Positions 44,436-52,672 of a stretch of 64,000 nucleotides of DNA are shown one piece after another. A model generated the notes under the pieces. That model worked only from the letters and a program-made list of their open reading frames with translations. It had not been told where the DNA came from and ran no database searches. Position numbers and translations under genes: made by a program. Within the stretch, counting starts at the first letter, position 1. Each line of letters begins with the position of its first letter. The stretch comes from Bacillota bacterium (GTDB lineage Bacteria > Bacillota > Clostridia > Acetivibrionales > DTU013). Location: NCBI GenBank assembly GCA_023418915.1, contig JAEZYU010000034.1, positions 1 to 64,000 on the forward strand, in the 5' to 3' direction.

Positions 44436-44588
44436 TGGCAGTAAGCAGAATCAGAAGCTTGAACTATAATGGCAGTATGTGAGCATCGGAGCTTCAACTA
44501 TGACAGGGCAGTGAGTGAGCATCGGAGCTTCAACTATAATGGCAGTATGTGAGCATCGGAGCTTCAACTATGACAGGGTAGTGAGTAG
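44421..44588. repeat. 34-36 bp tandem array that starts inside gatA
   Basis: Five units beginning at 44421, 44455, 44490, 44526 and 44560, each like AGCTTCAACTATAATGGCAG followed by a GTGAGCATCGG spacer. The first unit contains the last five codons and stop of gatA (Lys-Leu-Glu-Leu-stop). Unit types alternate (ATAATGGCAGTA, then ATGACAGGGCAG), suggesting later duplication of a two-unit block. Confidence 0.9.
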
Positions 44589-44826
44589 ATTACAAAAGCA
44601 TGTGCTGATAAATCAGTGAGTGGGTTTGAGAAATGACAATATGGTGCAAAATTTAAACAGGTGATGGTTATATGAAGTCTCTCATCCATACATGCAAATG
44701 TATAGAAGATGATTAGCTCGAACGAAGCTAAGAGAGATCGCTGTGCAATAGCCTTATATTACGGTATGGGTACAGACTGTGATAGGAATAGCCAGATATG
44801 ATAAACATAGCAAGGAGGTAGGACGA
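44589..44826. other. Spacer before gatB
   Basis: No gene is seen. gatB SD GGAGG is at 44815-44819. No terminator was found between gatA and gatB, so they are likely cotranscribed despite a gap of almost 400 bp. Confidence 0.5.
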
Positions 44827-46275
44827 ATGAATTATGAAACGATTATTGGACTTGAAATACATGCGGAGCTAAACACAAAATCCAAAATATTCTGTGGGTG
44901 TTCAACGAAATTTGCGTCAGAGCCGAATGAGAATACGTGCCCGGTATGCCTCGGCCTTCCGGGGACGCTCCCGGTGCTCAATGAGGAAGTAGTGAATTTT
45001 GCCGTCAAGGCTGGGATGGCACTGAACTGTAAAATTAATAATATAAGCAAGATGGACAGAAAAAATTACTTTTACCCTGACCTTCCGAAGGCTTATCAGA
45101 TATCTCAGTATGATCAGCCGATATGCAGCGAAGGAGCTGTGGAATTTGATTGTGAGGGAAGGCATGTAAAGATTCGCATAAACAGAATACATATAGAGGA
45201 GGATGCGGGAAAACTCATACACCTGGATGATGAGCCGTACTCGCTGGTTGATTATAACAGGACGGGGGTGCCGCTGATAGAGATAGTATCAGAACCGGAT
45301 ATGCGCTCACCTCTTGAGGCGGTGACCTTTTTGCGGATACTTAAATCCATACTCGAATATGGTGAGATATCCGACTGCCGTATGGAGCAGGGCTCGCTCA
45401 GGTGCGACGCCAATATTTCAGTGAGGCCTGCCGGGCAAAAGGAATATAACACCAAGGTCGAACTTAAGAACATCAACTCCTTCAGGGAGCTTCAAAAGGC
45501 GCTGGAAAAGGAGGAAAAGCGGCAGACCGAGCTTTATCGGTTCGACGAGAGTCATAAGATAGTGCAGGAAACGAGGAGATGGGACAACGGCAAGGGTAGG
45601 ACCGTACCGATGAGGTCCAAGGAAGAGGCTCATGATTACAGGTATTTTCCTGAACCTGATCTTGTCCCAGTCATCATCAATGAGGCTGCTGTCGCTGAGA
45701 TAAAAAGCTCCTTGCCTGAATTACCGATGGAGAAATACAGAAGATTCACAGATGAGTATAAGCTGAGTACCGATGATGCAGATATACTGACAGGCGACAG
45801 GTATTTGTCGGAGTTTTTTGAGAATACGGTCAACGAAGGCGCTTTACCGAAAGCGGCTGCAAACTGGGTGCTGGGTGATATGCTGAGGCTGATTAATGAA
45901 AACAGCATTTCTCCACAGTATATCCCTGTGAAGCCGGCTAACCTTCACAGGCTTATCGCAATGGTCGAAGGCGGGAAGATCAGTAATACGGCAGGTAAAG
46001 AGATTCTCAGAGAAATGTTCACAGACGGCGGAACGCCGGAGGAAATAGTCGAGAAGAAGGGGCTGGTCCAGATCAGTTCAGAGGGTGACCTTTTGGAATT
46101 GATCAGGAGGGTGCTTGAAGAAAACCCAAAATCCATCGCCGACTATCGTAGCGGAAAAACACAGGCGGCCGGATACCTGGTAGGCCAGGTCATGAAGGCA
46201 TCACAGGGCAGGGCTAACCCAGGCATGGTCAGGGAGCTCTTGATCAGAGAACTGGGTCAACGGGGTCAGGGCTAA
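44827..46275 (+). CDS. gatB: Aspartyl/glutamyl-tRNA amidotransferase subunit B
   Basis: 482 residues. The start NYETIIGLEIHAELNTKSKIFCGC with ENTCPVCLGLPG (Zn-binding cysteines), the YFYPDLPKAYQISQYDQP segment and GVPLIEIVSEPDM are GatB hallmarks. The tail domain (AAGYLVGQVMKASQGRANPGMV) recognises the tRNA. GatB activates Asp- or Glu-tRNA for amidation. ATG 44827 follows GGAGG by 7 nt. The last about 20 residues and the stop lie in a 58-bp tandem repeat. Because 58 is not a multiple of three, the stop (TAA) arises where the second copy is read in a shifted frame, so the natural end of the protein may have been altered by the duplication. Confidence 0.95.
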   Translation: MNYETIIGLEIHAELNTKSKIFCGCSTKFASEPNENTCPVCLGLPGTLPVLNEEVVNFAVKAGMALNCKINNISKMDRKNYFYPDLPKAYQISQYDQPICSEGAVEFDCEGRHVKIRINRIHIEEDAGKLIHLDDEPYSLVDYNRTGVPLIEIVSEPDMRSPLEAVTFLRILKSILEYGEISDCRMEQGSLRCDANISVRPAGQKEYNTKVELKNINSFRELQKALEKEEKRQTELYRFDESHKIVQETRRWDNGKGRTVPMRSKEEAHDYRYFPEPDLVPVIINEAAVAEIKSSLPELPMEKYRRFTDEYKLSTDDADILTGDRYLSEFFENTVNEGALPKAAANWVLGDMLRLINENSISPQYIPVKPANLHRLIAMVEGGKISNTAGKEILREMFTDGGTPEEIVEKKGLVQISSEGDLLELIRRVLEENPKSIADYRSGKTQAAGYLVGQVMKASQGRANPGMVRELLIRELGQRGQG

Positions 46276-46444
46276 CCCAGGCATGGTCAGGGAGCTTTTG
46301 ATCAGAGAACTGGGTCAGCGGGGTCAGGCCTAACCCAGGCATGGTCAGGGAGCTTTTGATCAGAGAACTGGGTCAGCAGGGTCAAGCCTAACCCAGGCAT
46401 GGTCAAGGAGCTTTTGATCAGAGAACTGGGTCAGCAGGGTCAAG
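46213..46444. repeat. 58-bp tandem repeat of the gatB 3-prime end, four copies
   Basis: Copies start at 46213, 46271, 46329 and 46387, each with CTAACCCAGGCATGGTCA, GGAGCTTTTGATCAGAGAAC and TGGGTCAG. Copy 1 is coding. Copies 2-4 are nearly identical to each other, which indicates recent expansion. Confidence 0.95.
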
Positions 46445-46464
46445 CCTGAAATAAAACAGGGGGG

Positions 46465-46670
46465 TCAGGCTTGACTCCTAGAATAAGGGAATATATCAAG
46501 CCTGACATCTAGAATATGGGAATGTTTCAAGCCTGACCTCTAGAATAAGGGGATATTTCAAGCCTGACTCCTAGAATAAGGGAATGCTTCAAGCCTGACC
46601 TCTAGAATAAGGGAATGCTTCAAGCCTGACCTCTAGAATAAGGGGATATTTCAAGCCTGACCCCGCTGTG
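46465..46670. repeat. 31-bp tandem repeat, about seven copies
   Basis: Unit TCAAGCCTGACCTCTAGAATA plus AGGGAATGCT, with AGCCTG starts at about 46498, 46529, 46560, 46592, 46622 and 46653 and a diverged first copy at 46467. It follows directly on the 58-bp array. Confidence 0.9.
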
Positions 46671-46807
46671 CTGAGAAATATTATGTGTAGACTGCTTATT
46701 TTTTCAAGTAGAGGGATAAATTATATAGATGTGCAGGCTAATAATGCAACAAAGCCTTGGGTTATGTATCCTAATAGCACATAAAATGCCGATTATTGCC
46801 CTGATGT

Positions 46808-46940
46808 TACCCAATTAGTTGAAAAATCAAGCAGTAGGCAAGCCATGAACAGAGAACTACCCCATTAATTGAAAAATCAAGCAGTAGGCAAGCCATGAAT
46901 AGAGAACTACCCCATTAATTGAAAAATCAAGCAGCCAGTC
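46808..46940. repeat. 50-bp tandem repeat, 2.7 copies
   Basis: Starts at 46808, 46858 and 46908. The unit contains CCATTAATTGAAAAATCAAG and GCAAGCCATGAA. Third independent array in the 700 bp after gatB. Confidence 0.9.
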
Positions 46941-46995
46941 TAGTCATAACCTAAAAATCACCCTACATTAAACTATATAGAAGTGTTTACTTGAC

Positions 46996-47097
46996 TATAA
47001 CGATGCGAATGATGTCCCCCACCTCTTTGCGTCTTTTCAACCTTCAGGCTGAAAAACGCCAATACGTCTTTTCAACCTTCAGGTTGAAAAACGCTAT
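46996..47097. repeat. Dispersed repeat module C, copy 3
   Basis: TATAACGATGCGAATGATG, TCCCCCACCTCTTTGCG, then the TTTTCAACCTTCAGGCTGAAAA hairpin sequence (positions about 47034-47055, 22 bp) twice in a row. It is the longest of the three copies. Confidence 0.8.
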
Positions 47098-47173
47098 GTG
47101 GCGGGTACCGATTGCCTTTCAGATATTTTCTTTCGATTAATCAAAAGAAAACGATGCGAGCATATCTCCCACA

Positions 47174-47440
47174 AGGGACGCATAGGCGAGCAGCAAGCCT
47201 TGCTTGCGACCAGCCCGGATGCATAGGCGAGCAGCAAGCCTTGCTTGCGACCAGCCCGGACGCATAGGCGAGCAGCAAGCCTTACTTGCGACCAGCCCGG
47301 ACGCACAGGCGAGCAGCAAGCCTTGCTTGCGACCAGCCCCGTTGAAATGCGCAGTGGTAAGAAAAATTTTCTACTAATCGCAATTTACGAAGTAAATTAT
47401 CGCCTAATCGAAAAATTTTCTTTGAACGATGCGTTATTAC
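47174..47440. repeat. Composite element: four 41-bp units plus module A
   Basis: Units at 47174-47214, 47215-47255, 47256-47296 and 47297-47337 match the array at 1-123. They are followed by GTTGAAATGCGCAGTGGTAAG, AAAAATTTTC and the end TTTGAACGATGCGTTATTA. Relative to the copy at 124-195, module A here is expanded by a segment around CAATTTACGAAGTAAATTATCG, itself palindromic. Confidence 0.85.
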
Positions 47441-47468
47441 GCATTATAAAAGTGTAATATATCTGGCT

Positions 47469-47596
47469 GCTCAAAAAATCAAGTAAGGAGAGGATATTTG
47501 TATAATAACTATAGTATAATTAGTTAAATAGAATCATAATAACACATATACCATAATTATGTAAATTTTACTCTCTCCAAACTTGAATTTTTGAGC
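47469..47596. mobile_element. MITE-like element with 24-bp inverted repeats
   Basis: Left end GCTCAAAAAATCAAGTAAGG (47469 on) and right end 47573-47596 (...ACTTGAATTTTTGAGC) are inverted repeats matching at 21 of 24 positions. The 80-bp interior is AT-rich and non-coding. Size, ends and lack of coding capacity fit a miniature inverted-repeat element; no clear target duplication is visible. Confidence 0.65.
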
Positions 47597-47747
47597 AAAA
47601 ACTGTGGTTGTGTTGGTTGCGGTAAGAAATTTGCAACAACTTTTGCAGTCTGAATCAGTCGCCCGGTATTGGGTTAGATAATGTAATGCAACAGTTTCAA
47701 TGCAGTTAAAAAAATTTGTTGAAAATTTGTTGAAATTTTGGTTAATT

Positions 47748-49089
47748 GAAAAAGTAAATTCCACTTTGCAAGAGTAAATTCCATAGGAATCCCTATCGTT
47801 GATTCAATCTGTGTTTATTTAGATTGAAAACAATTTATTTTAATGCTTCTTGATCATTAGTAGGTTAAATATTAATTACAGGAGCAAAACCTACCGTATT
47901 TTAGGGTACAGCAAACTAGGCGTGAAATGTTAGCTGACTTTTTGCAAGAGTAAATTCCACCCCGGTTTGTGATGCCTTTATGAAGTTATGGCAGGTGGTG
48001 CCTCTGGTGTTTTAGTAGGGATGGATTTAGAGTAACCTTATCGGGTTGGATAAGTTCTAAGTTCATCCTTCTTAAAATGTCTTCTCATAGAGCGAGGCAA
48101 AGATTGCATATGGTGTCTTATCGCCGAGATTTGGTCGCCCATAGGAGTTAATGTGATTCATCATAAGGGTTATGTCCTTTTGGGTAAACGTATCGAGCGA
48201 AGTTCCCTTGGGGATGATGCGCCGGATAAAAGTATGGTCGTTCTCAACAGCCCCCTTCTGGTAGTCAGCCTGTGGATCGCAGTAAAATACACGCACTCTC
48301 TGATTACCCTGCAAATCGGTCAATAGCAGATGGATTGGAAAATTCACTTCCATTATCTCCAAGTAGTACTTTAAATAACTCACGGAAAATATCAGGGTTG
48401 AGTTCCAGATAGAGTCTATTAAAGATATCCAAAACAGACTGTGACGTGTTTGCATTCCTTATGAATGCAAGCATAAGCTGAGGTGCGGTAAAATGTAGCG
48501 TCAGTAAAACCTTACCTCCCTTCTTGCCCTCAACTGAACCCATTTCAACTATGGGGAGACCTGGATTATCTGTCATGAACTCTAAGAGATCCTGGTAAGT
48601 GTGACCGATACGGCATTTTTTATCGACCTTGAAAGAATCCTCTTTTTTACGTTTTCCCATGCGTACGACACAAGGTATATCGATGTTCCGTGCCGTAAAA
48701 ATGCCATCATCCACGTAATTGTAAAGAGAGCGTTCATTGAGCACAATCTCATCTACATGGTTTACACATATGTGCTGGAGCGATTGACCCTTCATGAGCA
48801 GAGGGCAAAACCTTGGGACTCTGTCCCAAACCCTGTCCTCGCTGAAAGGCAGCCGGTCTGTTATGAGACAGACCGTTGGCAAAAGGATATATATGTAATG
48901 GATGTAAAGGGTCTTCGGCTCGCCTGCGATGAGCGGGCAGAAACCGCCCGCCCTTGACATACACGGGTATCGTGGGCGAATATCACATAATGCAAATATT
49001 TGCAAAAGTAACTTCCATGTTTCCCATTCGCCTTAATTTGCAGAACTAAATTCCACTACCCGTGGAATTGGGGTGAAATTTACTTTTTC
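47748..49089. mobile_element. IS30-family insertion sequence, inactive
   Basis: Bounded by GAAAAAGTAAATTCCAC (47748-47764) and GTGAAATTTACTTTTTC (49073-49089), inverted repeats matching at 16 of 17 positions, giving an element of about 1.34 kb. It encloses a broken IS30-type transposase on the minus strand. Extra internal TTTGCAAGAGTAAATTCCA-like sequences near both ends (47765, 47942, 49003, 49049) suggest end duplications or nested insertions. No target duplication was confirmed. Confidence 0.75.
48072..49005 (-). pseudogene. IS30-family transposase remnant
   Basis: Two overlapping frames together give most of an IS30 DDE transposase. The upstream frame covers KGQSLQHICVNHVDEI, RSLYNYVDDGIFTARNID, EGKKGGKVLLTLHFT and DNGSEFSNP. 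The downstream frame covers GNQRVRVFYCDPQADYQKGA, VENDHTFIRRIIPKGTSL and MMNHINSYGRPNLGDKTPYA. A frameshift joins them near 48320. The N-terminal helix-turn-helix is missing. The first catalytic Asp, expected in VEMDSVEG, is Gly (VEMGSVEG). It is therefore dead on three counts. Confidence 0.9.
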
Positions 49090-49132
49090 ATATGAGTCAA
49101 CCTTAATAACTGTTTTTTGCAAAAATCAATTA

Positions 49133-49188
49133 TTGCACAGGAAAGAAATTTATATTATACTTTAAATATCTGATTTTATTACCAGATA
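49133..49188 (+). promoter_or_regulatory. Promoter and candidate operator of the acyl-CoA dehydrogenase operon
   Basis: TTGCAC (49133-49138), 17-bp spacer, TATACT (49156-49161). TATCTG (49167-49172) and CAGATA (49183-49188) form a perfect inverted repeat on the predicted start site, a likely repressor site. It lies just outside the IS30 right end, so the insertion did not remove the promoter. Confidence 0.65.
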
Positions 49189-49285
49189 ATATTAGTAAAT
49201 ACTAAAACAATGTCATTGTCGGGCTGTTTGCTGAATAAATTAAAGGACAGTTATATTAAGGCCCAGAGGAAAAGGAGTGTGTTTA

Positions 49286-50440
49286 ATGGATTATTTCCTG
49301 ACCGAAGAACAACAGATGATTAAAGAGCTGGCTTCAAAAATCGCCGATGAAAAGATAGCACCGGTTGCGATCCAGTATGATGAAGAAGGAAAGTTTCCGC
49401 ATGATATAATCAAGGTTCTGGCTGATTCGGATCTTTGCGGAGTTTACATACCGGAGGAGTACGGCGGACTGGGCGGCGGTGTTTTTGAAATGTCACTGGT
49501 CGTGGAGGAGCTGAGCAGGGCTTGCGGTGGTATTTCACTGGCGTTTGCAGGAACTGGGCTCGGTACATTCCCAATCATTCTTTTTGGAAATGAAGAGCAG
49601 AAGCAAAAATACCTTCCCGATATAGCAGCAGGCAAAAAACTGGCAGCTTTCGGGCTGACTGAGGCCGATGCGGGCAGTGATGCCGCCGGTATAAGGACCA
49701 CAGCAGTGCTTGACGGCGATGAGTATGTACTCAATGGAACAAAGCAATGGATCACAAACGGCGAAGAAGCTGATGTGTTTACTGTTATAGCGTGCACAAA
49801 CAGAAGCAAGGGCGCCAGAGGGTTCTCAGCATTCATCGTTGAGAAGGGTACTCCGGGCTTCTCTTTTGGTAAAAAAGAAAACAAAATGGGAATCAGAGCA
49901 TCCTGCACAAGCGAGCTCGTATTTGATAACTGCAGGATACCAAAGGGAAACCTGCTTTCCAGAGAAGGAATGGGCTTCATAGTTGCGATGAAGACTCTTG
50001 ACAGGACCAGACCAGGCGTTGCAGCCCAGGCTCTGGGCATAGCCCAGGGAGCCTTTGATGAAGCTGTCAAGTATTCAAAGCAGAGAGTTCAGTTCAATCA
50101 ACCCATATCATCATTCCAGGCTGTCCAGCATATGATGGCTGATATGGCAATCCAGCTGGAGGCGGCAAGAGCTCTCGTTTATCAGACGTGTCGCTTTATC
50201 GACAGCGGCTCGAAGGATTTCTCAAAGGAATCTGCCATGTGCAAGGTGTTTGCATCGGATACGGCAATGAAGGTGACGACAGATGCGGTGCAGATCCTTG
50301 GCGGTTATGGCTATATGAAGGAATATCCTGTTGAGAAGAGGATGCGAGACGCCAAGATAACACAGATATATGAAGGTACGAACCAGATCCAGAGAAATGT
50401 CATAGGGTTGGAGCTTATAAAGGAATCGTCAAAAAAATAA
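49286..50440 (+). CDS. Short-chain acyl-CoA dehydrogenase (butyryl-CoA dehydrogenase type)
   Basis: 384 residues, the standard size. FAD- and substrate-binding segments AFGLTEADAGSDAAG, KQWITNGEEADVF and KMGIRASCTSELVF are present. The catalytic base is Glu363 in YEGTNQIQR near the C-terminus, the position used in short-chain enzymes. It interconverts acyl-CoA and 2-enoyl-CoA. Start ATG 49286 has GGAG about 9 nt upstream. The downstream etfB and ferredoxin-type etfA suggest a Bcd-Etf or CarCDE-like electron-bifurcating enoyl-CoA reductase. No crotonase, thiolase or HBD genes are adjacent, so this is not the complete butyrate operon. Confidence 0.92.
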   Translation: MDYFLTEEQQMIKELASKIADEKIAPVAIQYDEEGKFPHDIIKVLADSDLCGVYIPEEYGGLGGGVFEMSLVVEELSRACGGISLAFAGTGLGTFPIILFGNEEQKQKYLPDIAAGKKLAAFGLTEADAGSDAAGIRTTAVLDGDEYVLNGTKQWITNGEEADVFTVIACTNRSKGARGFSAFIVEKGTPGFSFGKKENKMGIRASCTSELVFDNCRIPKGNLLSREGMGFIVAMKTLDRTRPGVAAQALGIAQGAFDEAVKYSKQRVQFNQPISSFQAVQHMMADMAIQLEAARALVYQTCRFIDSGSKDFSKESAMCKVFASDTAMKVTTDAVQILGGYGYMKEYPVEKRMRDAKITQIYEGTNQIQRNVIGLELIKESSKK

Positions 50441-50456
50441 CAAGACACTGTATAAT

Positions 50457-50480
50457 GGCTTCAGTATCCGTACTGAAGCC
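50457..50480 (+). other. Perfect intercistronic hairpin between acd and etfB
   Basis: GGCTTCAGTA-TCCG-TACTGAAGCC is a 10-bp perfect stem with a 4-nt loop, 16 bp after the stop codon. There is no U run. It may act as a processing or 3-prime protection element that sets different transcript levels for the dehydrogenase and the Etf genes, or as a weak terminator. Confidence 0.6.
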
Positions 50481-50614
50481 GTTATTGAGTTTCTCACAAG
50501 CGTCGGACTGTGATGTAGCGTATTGCTGTAAGGTAAAGAGGCACATTCTTTTGCAGCCTGCCGGTACATGCAGCTGCGGCGCTTGAATCAAAGCAACGGG
50601 GAGCGGATAATTAG

Positions 50615-51412
50615 ATGAATATAGTTGTATGCGTAAAACAGGTTCCTGGTACAACGGAAGTAAAAATGAATAAAGAGACAAATACCATCATCCGTGAGGG
50701 TGTTGAATCCATTATCAATCCATTTGACACATATGCTGTCGAGGAAGGCTTGAGGATCAAGGAGAAGATGGGAGGCAAGGTAACTGCATTGAGTATGGGT
50801 ATACCATCAGTTGCAGATCTTTTAAAGAGCACAATAGGCCTTGGTGTAGACGATGCAGTACTGCTCAGCGACAGGGCTTTTGCCGGAGCCGACACGCTTG
50901 CGACTGCTTATGCGCTTTCGATGGGTGTCAAAAAGATAGGCGGCATCGATCTTGTGATTTGCGGAAAACAGGCAACTGACGGAGACACTGCTCAGGTAGG
51001 ACCGAGCCTTGCAGAGAAGCTTGGCTGGCCTCACACAACATATGTAAAAAAAATAGAGGAAATTGGAGAAGGCTTCATCAGATGCCAGAGAATGACCGAG
51101 GACGGGTATGAGGTGATAGAAATACCTCTTCCGGCAGTCATTACAGTCGTCAAGGAAATAAATGAACCAAGGCTTCCATCCATTAAAAACATGATGAGAG
51201 CAAAGAAGGCTGTTGTAAATGTCTGGACAGCCGATGACATAGATGCCGATAAGGATCTTTGCGGATTGAAGGGCTCGCCTACGCAGGTTGTCAAGACGTT
51301 TGTTCCTGTACACGAGATCAACAGTGAGATGATTGAGGGCGATGCTGCGGAACAGGCACAAAAGCTCGCAGAAAAACTGATGTCGATGCAGTTCCCCGTT
51401 TGCGGGCAATAG
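50615..51412 (+). CDS. etfB: Electron transfer flavoprotein beta subunit
   Basis: 265 residues. The start MNIVVCVKQVPGTTEVKMN, TALSMGIPSVADLLK, LVICGKQATDGDTAQVGPSL and the C-terminal-half LPAVITVVKEINEPRLPSIKNMMRAKK (conserved ETF beta signature region) are clear. It pairs with EtfA and binds FAD/NADH in bifurcating types. SD GGGGAG is upstream. etfA follows after 48 bp. Confidence 0.95.
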   Translation: MNIVVCVKQVPGTTEVKMNKETNTIIREGVESIINPFDTYAVEEGLRIKEKMGGKVTALSMGIPSVADLLKSTIGLGVDDAVLLSDRAFAGADTLATAYALSMGVKKIGGIDLVICGKQATDGDTAQVGPSLAEKLGWPHTTYVKKIEEIGEGFIRCQRMTEDGYEVIEIPLPAVITVVKEINEPRLPSIKNMMRAKKAVVNVWTADDIDADKDLCGLKGSPTQVVKTFVPVHEINSEMIEGDAAEQAQKLAEKLMSMQFPVCGQ

Positions 51413-51460
51413 AGGCATTCTGTCGGGTCATTATCAGAACATATTTTGGAGGTTATTACA

Positions 51461-52654
51461 ATGTCCAGCATAAAAATTTTACTAGAAAAATGTTATGGCT
51501 GCGGGATGTGCCAGGGAGCGTGTCCGTTCAATGCCATTGGTATAGTCGATAAAAAGGCTGTGATACAGGACAATTGCACGCTCTGTGGAGCCTGTGTATC
51601 ATCGTGCAAGTTTAAGGCTATTGAGTTCATAAAGGATGAGGCAGGTGCTGACATCGACATCTCGCTTTACAAGGACGTTTGGGTATTTGGAGAGCAGAAG
51701 AACGGAGAAATTGCCAATGTGGCGCTGGAACTGCTGGGTGAAGGAAGGAAGCTGGCAGATCAGCTTAATGTAAAACTGGCAGCAGTCCTCATGGGGCAGG
51801 ATATGGAAGCGGCGGCAAAAAAGCTCATTTCATTTGGCGCAGATGAGGTGTACATGGTAGACCATCCTTCATTGAAGCATTTCAATGACGAATCATATGC
51901 AGATATTTTTGTACAGCTCATCGGCAAATATAAGCCGGAGATCGTTCTTATGGGCGCTACGACTTACGGACGCTCACTTGGCCCGAGAGTGGCATCACGG
52001 CTGAATACAGGATTGACTGCAGACTGCACGAAGCTGGAAATAGATATGGAGAAAAGATTGCTGCTGCAGACTCGTCCAGCCTTCGGAGGGAATCTGATGG
52101 CAACCATTATATGCCCGAACCACAGGCCTCAGATGTCTACGGTAAGGCCGAAGGTTATGAAAGCTCCGGAACCTGATCTTTCGAGAAACGGAGAGATTGT
52201 CAAGCCCGATGTCGTCATACCTGAAGATGTGAAAGTCAAGGTAATTGATGCTGTGTCGACCCTTTGCGAAAAGGTTAACCTCACAGAGGCGGATATTATA
52301 GTATCCGGTGGCAGAGGACTGGGCGATCCAAAGAACTTTGTACTGGTCGAGGAACTGGCTGGTGTGCTGGGCGGAGCAGTAGGTGCATCACGTGCGACTG
52401 TTGATGCCGGCTGGGTAGATTACAGCCATCAGGTCGGTCAGACCGGAAAGACCGTCGGACCAAAGGTTTACTTTGCATGCGGCATATCAGGGGCAGTGCA
52501 GCATCTTGTAGGTATGTCATCCTCGGATACGATCATTGCCATAAACAAGGATCCGGAGGCTCCCATTTTCAAGACGGCGACGATAGGCATCGTCGGAGAT
52601 GTGCTTGAAGTGCTGCCAGCGTTGATTTCAGAGTTTAAAAAGAGGCTTGGCTGA
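51461..52654 (+). CDS. etfA: Electron transfer flavoprotein alpha subunit with N-terminal 2[4Fe-4S] domain
   Basis: 397 residues. Residues 1-55 are a ferredoxin-like domain with two CxxCxxCxxxC motifs (Cys11, 14, 17, 21 and Cys39, 42, 45, 49). The rest is EtfA, with VWVFGEQKNGEIANVALELL and the FAD motif SGGRGLGDPKNF, then GASRATVDAGWVDYSHQVGQTGKTVGPKVY near 300-330. ATG 51461 has GGAGG 7 nt upstream. Iron-sulfur EtfA proteins occur in the caffeyl-CoA reductase and lactate dehydrogenase complexes of Acetobacterium woodii, where NADH oxidation is coupled to ferredoxin reduction; a similar bifurcating role is inferred. A 36-bp tandem array follows the gene. Confidence 0.94.
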   Translation: MSSIKILLEKCYGCGMCQGACPFNAIGIVDKKAVIQDNCTLCGACVSSCKFKAIEFIKDEAGADIDISLYKDVWVFGEQKNGEIANVALELLGEGRKLADQLNVKLAAVLMGQDMEAAAKKLISFGADEVYMVDHPSLKHFNDESYADIFVQLIGKYKPEIVLMGATTYGRSLGPRVASRLNTGLTADCTKLEIDMEKRLLLQTRPAFGGNLMATIICPNHRPQMSTVRPKVMKAPEPDLSRNGEIVKPDVVIPEDVKVKVIDAVSTLCEKVNLTEADIIVSGGRGLGDPKNFVLVEELAGVLGGAVGASRATVDAGWVDYSHQVGQTGKTVGPKVYFACGISGAVQHLVGMSSSDTIIAINKDPEAPIFKTATIGIVGDVLEVLPALISEFKKRLG

Positions 52655-52672
52655 GGCAGGAAAAATGGCATG

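Noticed and set aside
47094..47319. Minus-strand frames of 60-70 residues in the 41-bp array
   Set aside because: They translate the DNA repeat itself (GLLLAYAS-type repeats) and have no SD.
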